A DNA stretch of 64,000 nucleotides from Gyrodactylus bullatarudis (Eukaryota; Platyhelminthes; Monogenea; Gyrodactylidea; Gyrodactylidae). The stretch covers positions 62,001 through 126,000 of the forward strand of contig SSNU01000145.1 of assembly GCA_012064415.1 (NCBI GenBank), written 5' to 3'. Below, in pieces: positions 22,901-34,900 of the stretch (the stretch's first letter is position 1; the number at the start of each line of letters is the position of its first letter). Under the pieces are notes generated by a model. That model was given only the letters and a program-made list of their open reading frames with translations. It was not told the origin of the DNA and searched no databases. A program made the position numbers and the translations under genes.

Positions 22901-25900
22901 TTATTAGATTAGAATTTTTTAGATTACAAAAAGGCTTTAATTCCGGGTATTTTTTTGAATCCAGTTAGTACAGAGTTTATGTAAAGTATATTACATAAAA
23001 AATCAAAATCAAAATTTCAATGAAAATGAAGTAGAAATCATCTTGAATCTGATTGGTTGGTTATTTCTTTTCAAAATTACTATTATTCATTGATACACTT
23101 TATGGCTTTGGTGCATAATGATAATTTTGGATTGCAACTGTATAATTAAATATTCGTTTGAATGAAGAAAAGCGGAAATTCATTCAATCTGAGGATGAGT
23201 GGATCATTTTAACCCTCAAAGTCCCAAAGAACCTTTATTCTATACTCTGATGACGAAACTACAACAAATAAGACTTCTCCAAAACTTTTGAAAAAGTCAA
23301 CTTTCTTACGTGCGAGATCAACAGTGGAACTGAAATCTTTGCTTATTCCAAGAAATTACTAAAATTCCTATCGAACGAGGATTGATCAAACAGATTGCTT
23401 TCTAAACCTTGAATGAATAAGCTGTTGAGTTGTCCTTAAAGGATGATATGTATGTTAGAAATGTTCTAGTGAGACTTTGAGGGATTAAACTCGTTTGGTT
23501 ACATGTGAATTTTATATTTTTGGATGGGAATTTATAATTTATTTAATAGAAATCTTTCATTGTTTTCGAAATGTGCAAATGGAAGAAGGATCGTTTGTGG
23601 AGAGAGGTCTTTTGAAACGTTCAAAGTTACATTTTATCAAATGAAATAGAGAGAAAATTTTTTTTAGAATCCAGATGTGCAGAGCTCATTTTAAGGAGAA
23701 TTTTTCAACGTAAAAAAGTTCCTATTAAACCATTAAATTTTGCTTAGATACCCCGAATCGCGATTGACAATGTTGATTTTTGAATTAGTGCCAACTATTT
23801 TAAATGAATTTTTCTACTACAATCGATTAAAATCTTAATTTTGAGCCATTTGAATGCAATTTTAAATAAAAATAGGTTCGTTTTAGGTAGTTTTAATTAG
23901 CACTGCATATTCCAGTAAAGAATTCCGATTAATTTGGGATTAGTTGAAGATGTTTTGTGAAAATGGTATTTTGGAGTATCAGAGCTGAGTCACCGAAGAT
24001 GATAAGAATTATTTCACAAATAAGGCCTTTATTTCGGGTATACTCATCAGTGTGACACATGCCATAAAAAGACAAATTTACAAAGATAAATGATATACAA
24101 TCATGGGTTCAAACTTATCACAATTGTGGTTGGTCAAGGGCTGACTTTTAGTTCATAATAATTGATTCATAAGCTCTCATTTATCAAGGATAATAGCTTG
24201 CTTACACATAATAAAAATTTTACTTTAGAGAAGGCTTGTCATTTGATTACAAACAATTTCTATATGTTACCGATAATCTTGTTACTCTTGATAGTCTCAA
24301 GAATCCCGGGAATCTTGTTACTAATAAATTTAGCTGATAATTATCATAATGAATAATTTAGAAGATACCAAAGATTTGGTAAAAGTTGAGATTTTCAATA
24401 AAATATGATCATCTAATCGGTTAAGAAATTTCGTATGGATTGTTACTAGGGACAAGTTTAACTGAATTGCCAGGGATTCTTGAGAATAAGAGTCTATCAA
24501 GAGTAACAAGATTAACGCTAATATATACAATAAGTCAAATCTAAACTTATTCTATGCCTGAAGTCAAATTGTGGCCATTCGGAATCTTTCTGAATCTGAA
24601 GAACCCTAATTGCAACATTGACAACATGAAAATCCTTGAGGGACCACTTTACTTGTATTCTGGCTTTAATAAAGAAAGAGAAAATACAGAAACCTTTAGA
24701 TAAACAACGGCTGAGAATTCTAATACATTGGTAACTAAATTATCTGAAACTAAAAAGTAACTTTGAACGTGACCCATTCCAAACACGGATCCATTTAACA
24801 TGGCATTTGTGAAATTGATCGGAAATTCAGCACTCTGACCAAATTTTTACATTGATAAATAAATAGAAAAATAAAAAAATTAATCAAAGCTTCACCAATT
24901 ACACTGACTTACACTGATTTTCGCCTGGATTGCAAAAAAAAGAAATTTGAAAAAAAACAGGGTTTGAAATAAAGAGACCAAAGTTGAAGATTTCCTTATT
25001 CAGACATGCCAAGAGAGGACAAAATGACTCAATTGTGAATGTGGATGTAAGAAAATCAAACAATGATTAGTTATTTACTTCCGAGTAGCTCTTTTTTGAG
25101 TTACTCTCCTATTCTCTAGAATTTCAACAAGAAAGTCAACCAGATCGATGCCTGTATAATTTGATGTTGTGTCCGAAGTTGGTTGAAAATTGAATAGGGT
25201 TTGTTGGGCCTATTTTCGGATTTTTACTTGATTTTAAAAATACACAAGAGACTGAAAAAATGGAAAGTAAAATCACAGTTTAAGCTTGCAACTTGTCACA
25301 CAGGTTATGAGTCAAAGTTCAGGGTTTCTTTCAAGAATAAAGAGATGTAGTCTGTATTTTGGAATCTAAAGTTGTAACTTACATATCTCTGAGTATTGTC
25401 CACAACTCTCCGCCAAGACAGGCCTCCATGAGAAGGTAAACGAACCGTTCATCTTTTGCTGTAGCATACAACCTAAAAGATGTCAGATCATAAGTCAGAC
25501 ACAGTCTAGAATTAGTTAAAGCTCAAAATGGTTTCTTGGTGGTGTGTGTATGGATAGATAAGGCCTCGAGATAGCTCTGCTCGTTTCAATTTTTCCTACC
25601 CTTTCTACCCCGATTTCAGAGACCAATAATAGTTGAGTATTGTCCCAACCAATGATATTGAAGCAGAATTGACTAAACTCTGATTTATTGAATGTCTAAT
25701 TCATAACTAATGCATTCACATGTCTAATTGGTAAAAATGCATTGCAATTTTATAAAAGTTAAAAAAGTTTCCCTATATCTCAATGTACACACCTTTGAAT
25801 ACATTACATTTTAATAATGACGGGTTCACGTGCTCATACTTAACCTTTGTTTACATTATCAGGCGTAATAATTTAATTATCCCGGCTGCATCCGACTCCA

Positions 25901-28900
25901 TTTGAAATAACAAAATTTAATTTTGATTTTTTAAATATCGATTTGGTAAGCTATAAATTGATGAAAAATCCTGTATAATCAAAATAAATAAACAATTTTA
26001 ACAGAAAAAAAGAGATTAAAAACATGTTTCAAACACTTTTTTGAAAGGAAAAACCATGTCTGTTTTTCTTATTAATTACTTGTTTTATTTGGTGATGTAA
26101 ATTATAAATTGTATGTTATTTGCAAACCCCTAAAACAATTATGATATAAATAATAAACCTAGTTGACATGAAAATGAGAATTTACTCTTTTTACAAAAAA
26201 CTCGTTATTTTTCTCCGGATTCACAGAAACAAATAATTTTTTGAATTCTAAAACGGAATGAGCTAATAAGATGTGGATATTCGAAAAAAATTTGGAAATA
26301 AATTCAATCTGACCAAAATTAGGACGTTTGTCGAATTTCGATAATGCACCAAATTTCCACTTTTTCAACTTTTGAACCCACAATTTTTATCGATTTCGAT
26401 GATTCGAAGCAGTTAAATGCAGATACTTGGGATTAATATTGAATGAAGAATTCGAATTCACCTTGAAGTTCGTCATTACTGTGGGAAATCGAACCATTTG
26501 AATTTATCGATTATCACGAAGGCAAATAATCCAAAATCTGGAAGTTTTACTTTTTCTCGGAAACAGTAAGATCTTCGCCATCTCTATGGCCACATTCGAA
26601 TTCTTCCTCTAATCTTGATCTTGAATATCAGTGCTTAACTGCTTCGAATCATCGAAATCAGTAAAAATGTTGGGTTCAAAAGTTAAAAAAGTGAAAATTT
26701 CGTACATTATCGAAATTTTAGTTTAAAGCCTAGTTTTAATCAGATTGGATTTTTTCGAATATCCACATCTTATTAGCTTATTCCGTTTTATAATTTGAAA
26801 AAATTATTTTTTTCTGTGATAAATATCGAGTTTTTTGTAAAAATAGTAAACTCTCATCTTCAAATCAACTAGCTTTATATAGTAAATAGGCTTTTCAAAA
26901 GCCGCTTTTGACTTTGAACGATAAAATGCAAAATTCTATCAGAATTTTCTCCTCTTTAAAAAACCCCGTAAATAATTTGTCTTTCTTCATTTATAAGGTA
27001 AATAGAATAACTTTGTTATCAATAGTTTCCTGATAAAAAAAATATATCATCTTATAGAGCAAATTTTAATTCAATCAATTAGTGGGAACGATCATCTCAA
27101 GAAAATTACAGCGGTGACCAGACATCTTAGACAAGAAAGGCATAAAGCTTCAATTTCTAAGTTTTCAATTCTATACAAAAATGCAGGGGATGACAGTACA
27201 GATGTTTGGGCGAATCCATATAAACCAAACTTATTAGTTCAAAAAACCTATTCTTATCATCTTCAACTACCTTGGCCTATGTGAGCTTTTAATGTATTGC
27301 CACTGATGAGGCTTTAAGAAATGTACGTATGGCCTAAATATATATCTTATTTCTAAATCTTCTAATATGTCCCTTCATGTCCCATTGTTCCACTAGTGGA
27401 ACACAACTATTTCGCAAGGGATAATTTTAACTGAAAGATACCTAAAACACTTTGTTCACCCCTCTTTAAAAAGGAAATTTATTAAGCTACAAAATTATGT
27501 ATTATTCATAAAGATAACTTTTCACTGATGCACACCATAGTTGAAGAAGGGTGATTTTTTGAAAATGTTGTCAAATATTTAGAACGTTTTTTTGAAAAAC
27601 TATTTGCTGAGGTCTTAGAAATAAATAAAATAACTTTCTATCGTAAAACAATAGTCGTAGATTTCTAATATGCAATCGCCTGATCGATATATCGTATAGT
27701 TTCAGAAGATAACTGGTTTTAGAGCCAAAAAATGCCAATTTTAACCTATATTATCTTTGAAATGATAAGTCACCTCTCAAAAAGGAATTCAGATTCAGAA
27801 TCAGCGTAATTATTTCGTCTAGGTTGCAAATTTACTCCTTTGTGTGATGAAAAAAAATAGTTTGGGACGGGTTAAGTAGATTTTCTGACGTATTTGAAAA
27901 TTTACGTGAATATTTGAATCATAAAAATTTTTATTAGTAACCTAACAAATTATTAATTAGCTAGTTTTCTTTATCTGTGAGAAATTAAATTTAAATCTAA
28001 TATCAGTATAAGTAAAAGTATATTTTTTATTATTAATTCTATCATATCGATAGGCGAATTCAGTAATTTTGAATGATTTCATTCAAGAACTTCTTAAACC
28101 AGAAACTCACTTGCAAATGAATGGCGAATCAATGGAGAAGAGAATGTTTTTCTCAGAAATAACATGTTCTTGTTGTTTTGTTCGGACAATGTGACTCTTT
28201 CGCATTCGTTTCATCGCGAAGGATTCTGTTGGATTCGAGGGTTTGGTGACAAGTTCAACTCGACCGAAACCACCAACACCGAGAATTGCGACAACATTAT
28301 AGTCGCTTGGATTAAACTCAACTGGCTTCCTCTTGGCCAGCGGTATCAGAGGTTCTGGAATGAAGCGTTTAACTTGAACTGGCTCTTCCTTAACCGGAGT
28401 CTGGGGCTGTGTAGTCGCCTGCTTCTCGATCGATTCATTTCGATTTTTGATGCTGGGAAGAGAAATACAAATTCAAATGAAAAAACTTGCTGCTAAACGA
28501 CAATTCTCATGAAATGAAACAGAGCTTCATATTTTTTAAATACCAACAAGAAAGAAATGAAAATAACTAATCCAATAGCAACTCTTATTAAATGTTAAGT
28601 TAATTTATGAATATCGCTTGTTTTTGAAAGAAGAACGGTGCTCTATTGCTCACCTTCACCATTTGAAGAAAAAAGTTCTGAAAAATTTTTTTAATGAATA
28701 AGAATTTTTTTTGCCCCGAATAAGACTTAAAACCTTTGTGTTAAATAATCTTGATTATATCACTCCACTTGTTCCCTCTGTATACATCGAAAAATCCTTG
28801 GAGATCGAGCATGTTAAATCTAGGTTCTTGTATTTTCTATATCCAGATTTAGATTCGTATAATGCCCTCTATGGGTTAGAAGATATGCAATAATTGTAAA

Positions 28901-31900
28901 AACCTTTGTAAAATCAGCCAACATTTTTGAAAATTCATATAATCTTAGATCTTCCTCCTTTTCTAATTAGAATTATTATAATCATTTTTTGTTGTCTACA
29001 TACAACATGATAGAAAACATTTAAAATATCAGAATGTAATGATTTAACTAATATTAAAGCTATCATGTCGCATATTAGATCTAAATTAGATTACACAAAA
29101 AATATACTTAATCTTCAATAATTCCAGAATGATTTAATGAAATTTCTCGAAGGGCTTATTTTGTCACTATTTTTATTATCTTAATTTCTATTACGTAACC
29201 TTTTTTTAAATTTGTATTTCACTTATTGCTTTCAGATCCAGATAACATTAAATCTTGTATGTCCCCATATCGAACTTCTATTTTTTTAAATTTTATTTTT
29301 TGTATATATTTATTAAGAATAAAAATAAATATTTTCTAACAAAAAAAATTGAGCTGAAGAATTTTATTGATTTAAAAGTGAGAGTTCTGTCAAAAGAGGT
29401 TCTTCAGGAAATTAGACAAGAAAGCAGAATATCACTTGAAAATTTAAAATGGTAGAACTGGCGGAAATTTAATATCATATTGATTATAAGGGGTGAAAAT
29501 AATAAAAAAGGATCGAAATTTAGTTCCCAAACGATGAAAAAAATTTAGCATGATATATTCTCTTGGCTAATTTTGATCCTGAACAACACTCTCACTTTCA
29601 AATCAAAAAAGGTCTCCCAGTTCAAGGTTTGAAAAAATGGTTTGATTTTGGTGCCATGAGATAGAGATAATTTTGATTCGGCCATCTTTAAGACAAATTA
29701 AACTTATTTTGGAAAGACCTAATGATTTGATTATTCCCGAAATTCTGTTGTCAAATTTGAATTTTTTGTCTAACTTTGATACCAAATGTCGACATCTAAT
29801 AGGTTTGGAATGTGGTAAAAGTCAGGCATTTTTGAAATTGTTCAAAAAAGCTTAATATTTGGTCAGAAATTCATGAAATTCTTGTCACTCGTACAGTCAG
29901 AGTCAGACTAACAGGAAAAATATTTGGTTTCTTAAAACTCTAGCCTTGCATATCAAAAGTTTATTCATACTTTTGAAGTGTAAATCTTAAAATTTTTGTA
30001 AATATTTGAATAGAGATGACTTGAATATGTCTCAAGTGCTTGTTTCATTACGAAGGCATGAGAAATTCCTAATATTTCTGTTGTTCACTCATTGAGTAGG
30101 GTTCTGTACCCGGAAACTATTTAGAACTGAATTCAACTCATGAATAAGAAGGGCCAGCCTCTATAAAACCTATTATTTGAGTGGATCTGGAAAGCATTCA
30201 ACCCTTTATGTTGAAATAAAGATTTTAGAGTATATTTTTAAAAAGTCTTGTCTGCTAGTTAAAATAAAGAACAATATTCTATCTACACGTATAGTTAATA
30301 CGAAGATGGGAATTTGAGATTTTGATGAAATTTTCAATTTTCTCATCAAACAATCGAATTAGAACAAGATTTTTGGAATTAATTTTTGGTCACTTTCTCA
30401 CTTTGAAATCAGCAAAGTTTTTCAACTCAAAGAATGGTAAAAATCTGGCGCTAACTCGAGGTTTGAAATATTGAAAAATTGATTTTGTCAAAATCTTTTT
30501 TCTTCGTCATCTAGACTTCAAGATTTCTTTATGATTCAAGCAATGTTCAGTCCAAATCATTATTTCTGTCACAGTTTTGTATCAATAGTTGAAATTCTTA
30601 TTTGTTTATTCAATGTAGAAGATGGGAGAACAAAGGACTTTTATTGGATCGAAGAATGAAAAGAGAGCAAAACAAAATTTTCCCTCTCTGAATATGAAAA
30701 ACAAAGGGAAGCTTTATGCTTAGAATTTCAGAAAGCATAGTAATTTACTATTTTTCGAGAAACCTTACAGGTAATTTTCTAATTTCATAATCGAATGACC
30801 CTATGAATTTTTCTGGATTATTTATTCTGATAAAAAAATTATGCGGAAACCTATTAAATGCTTGATTAGTAATCAAGCCATGTAACTTGTTTGGCACATT
30901 TAATCCACAACTGTTGCTTAAAGATCAAAAATGTTTACCCGAGAGTGGACCAAATGATCGGAGCAGTCAAGATGATCTTGGTAAAAAATAAGAAAAGAAT
31001 TTCCCTTTTTTCTGGTATCGGTCTTCCTCCCAAAGTTGTCGTAACAAGGTGGGGAAGCTGGCTTGAGACAGTAAACTACTATGCGAAAAATTTTCTTGGA
31101 GTCAAGAAAATTATCCAAGAATTAGATGGTGATGGAAAATTAGTCAGAGCAGCAAAAGACAGCATTCAAGATGATACCATTCCGAACCAACTCACTGAAA
31201 TTATTTCCTGTTACGGGATTTTTATTAAACTACTAAATGAAATTCAGGATCGAAATTCAACAATTCGCAAATATTTTACAACTATCAAAGATCTGGACTT
31301 AGGAGAGGATCCTGCAGGGATTAAATCTTATTTACAGAGAAGACTGAATAAAAATGGTATCACTGAAGTCATAGCTGGCCATGTAACGGTATCGCCATTG
31401 CAACTTTTTGTTAACTGGTGGATTATAAACATTAGGCAATGTTTATTAAACATTTTATTCATACGGTCCCCAATTTTTACAATGTTTTTTAAAAACTGTA
31501 TAAAATAAGCTTGATTAATTCCAAATAGATTTGAATTACGGAGGCGCTTTTTAATTTTTCATTCTCGACATATTGAGACATAGGGAAGATTTTTAATTTT
31601 TCAAATCGAATGGCACTATTTTCTCACTGAGATGTACTGCTTCCAAACAACTAAAAAAAGACATGATTTTTCCATTTAACAAACATACTAATTCCGAATA
31701 AAAAATACTCCTTGGACATTCTACACCTACTAGTTAATATGAAGATGGTGTTAGCGCCAAAGAACCATTTTTTGAACTTTGAGCTGAAAATATTTGTTGA
31801 GAAGCATCAGTAGTTGATTTTGAGAATCGACCCATCTTCGCGGGAAAATTTTTGAACATTTTGCCTACATGAAAATCGATAAAATTTTGATGATTCAAGA

Positions 31901-34900
31901 TCCTGGAAAAATAAAGAATTTTTCTAAACTTTAATGGCCATAATCGGCTTTCTTGTTCGTGATCCTAAAAATCAACTTTTGATCACTCTCTCACATTGAA
32001 ATCAACAAAAAAATGTCAACTCAAAGTTTAAAAAATGGGAATTTGGCGCTACTTCAAGATTTCAAATTTGCTGTATTTTCCTTGAAATTGATTTTTTCTA
32101 AATTTATTTTCTTATTATCGTGAAAGAGGGCCTCATAATTTACATCTAATTAATATGAAGATGGGAATTTATGCTTTTTACAAAATTATGAATTTTTTCA
32201 TCAAGAAATCGAATTTGTTCAAGAATTTTTGGAATCTAGATCGTAGGTTCCACTTTCAGGATCTGAAAAAAAAAAATTTGAAAAAAATCAAATTTTAAGA
32301 AAGTTATGGCATATTTCAAATCTAGCGATGGCACCGAATTCCCATTTTTTTGAACATTGAGTTGATAATTTTTGTTGATTTAAAAGTCAGAGAGTGATCA
32401 AAAGTTGATTTTCAGGATCACGATTAGTCAAAGAAATCAAATATGCTGATTCAGATTTTGAGAATCCACCCATCTTCGTGTGAAAATCGAATTTTGATTT
32501 TTTGAACATTTTCACTACTTGAAAATCGAAGAAATTTTGATGATTCAAGATCCCTGAAAGTTGGCGAGTCCATTGAAATTTTCATGCTCATAATCGGTTT
32601 CTTTGACTAATCGTGATCCTAAAAACCAACTTTGGATCCATCTCTCACTTTTAAATCAACAAAAATTTTCAACTCAATGTTCAAAAAAATGGGAATTCGG
32701 TGCCATCGCTAGATTTGAAATATGCCATAACTTTCTTAAAATTTTTTTTTATTCAAATTATTTTTCTTCAGATCCTGAAAGTGGAACCTACGATCTAGAT
32801 TCCAAAAAATCTTGATCAAATTCGATTTCTTGATGAAAAAGTTCATAATTTTGTAAAAAGCACAAATTCCCATCTTCATATTAACTAGCTTTAAATCAAT
32901 ATTACTATTATAGTTATTAGTTCAAAAACAAATAGTCACTACAATTATTATTGTTTTTTTGTTAAGAATCTTTGAGAAGCATTGTTAGAAATAATTAATC
33001 AAATAGATTAGAATTACTTTACATCTCTGTCTGAGATTGAACTGGGTAGAAATAAATTTAAATCTAATACATATCAATATATTTTATTGTACTATTATTA
33101 TCAGGTTCTAACCTGTATTGAAAACTACTCGCAAGTATATTTAAATGAAAATTCAATTACTAAACACATTCAAAGTTATGTTTTTTACTTTTTTCCATCA
33201 CAAAAGAAATCGACTACTTATAAGTTGTACAGTATAAGGTTGGGGGAAGGTAAGAGAAAACAGACGTATATTATAGTGATCAACGTTATATTTCGCCAGG
33301 TCTCTTCAGACTCTACCCTGGTTGACATATAAATACTATCACAATGCTAAATTTTTGTGCACTTTCATTGGTTGAGTTGATTGCAAATTGCATCAAATTT
33401 CGCATTGTGATAGTATTTATATGTCAACCAGGGTAGAGTCTGAAGAGACCTGGCGAAATATAACGTTAATCACTATAATACACGTCTGTTTACTCTAGCC
33501 TTCCCCCATGAGCTTTGAACCCAATAATAGTAATTAAGTTCGAGAGTAGGAAGTAGAAGAATAAGAAATTTCCTTTTCAATGGTGTATCTAGAACATCTA
33601 GATATGTATGTTTTATAAATGAGCTAGAAGGAATTTTAAGTGAATAAATTCATTTTATCGTAAGAAGATTGCCGGGATTCTTGAGAATACCAGTTAATTA
33701 ATCGAAACCGACTCTCAGCTAAACTTGTTACTGGTTATCAGATTAACTGAAATGCCAGAAAGCTCTTAGACCATCAAGATTAACCATAACTACATATCTA
33801 TTTCACTTTATGAGAAATCGGAAACTTGATTAGAGTACAAATTTAAAATATTTTTTCTCGTGTCACGATCATCTTTTAGAGTAAATTCATTCTATACTTT
33901 GCTTCATTTTCCTGAAATGCAATACGAAAATTACTTTTTAAAAAGGAAACATTATCTTTCTTTGATTAAGAATAAGTTTGTAGTAGGGTGGAGAAGGGTC
34001 ATTATAGTTGGGATTCATTTTTTAAGAATAGAGACTTACTTTTTCATAATAATTTCTGATTCATCTGGATATTTCTTTTCTTTGATTTCTTGCAGTGTAC
34101 CAACCAGTTCTGTAAAATCTCTAAAAGTAAAAATAAGAAAATCTTTAAAAATTGCTGTCCAATAAACAATTTAGACTTTAATTAATATACTGAATTATTC
34201 AGTAAAAACTTAAAACCCGACATGCTATACAATAGACTTGGACGGAATTTTCCAAAATTACAAAAATCGACCATTAATATGATGGATTTAATCTTCATGT
34301 ATTTTATTATTATCCCGCCAAATTTCGCTTCAAAATATCTTTTTATACTTTTGGAGCAAGATAAACAAAATTGTGAAAATTTTCAAATTAAAAACGCGAG
34401 AAATATCATAAGATTTGACTTCTTTTTACAACTTTTTACGAAGAAATAATATGAGTTCAAGTTAAAATTATTTAAGTAAAACATTAAAAACCTTCACAAT
34501 TTCGTTCATCTTCAGAAAGTTAGGACAATTTTTTTTTTAAAATAAGCCAATATTCTGTGGAAATGAGATAAATTCAGTCTGACCAAAATTAGAATTTTTT
34601 TCGAATTTCGAAAATGCACCTAATTTCCACTTTTTCATCTTTTAAACCCAAGATTTTTATCGATTTCGATGATTCGAAGCAGTTAAATGCAGATACTTGG
34701 GATCAATATTGAATGAAGAATTCCAAATCACCTGCAGAAGTTCACTGAATATCCACATCTTGTTAGCTTATTCCGTTTTATAATTTGAAAAAATTATTTT
34801 TCAGGGAATCCAGAGAAAAATATCGAGTTTTTTGTAAAAATAGTAAACTCTCATTTTCATGTCAACTAGCTTATATATGTTACCGTTAATCTTGTAACTC

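Larger units (their letters stand above)
22855..25382 (-). other. PKG intron 7
   Basis: 2.5 kb with a piggyBac-type MITE (23213-23483) and a Ginger-derived MITE (24265-24524); otherwise unassigned. Confidence 0.55.
25473..28110 (-). other. PKG intron 6
   Basis: 2.6 kb holding a foldback element (26153-26885) and a Penelope endonuclease fragment (27085-27284) with its trailing sequence; the rest is unassigned. Confidence 0.55.

Noticed and set aside
28164..28496. 110-codon plus-strand frame
   Set aside because: It is the complement of PKG exon 6, whose minus-strand kinase motifs are unambiguous.
33087..33332. 81-codon frame reaching the long palindrome
   Set aside because: No domain is visible and its 3' part is simply palindrome arm sequence.
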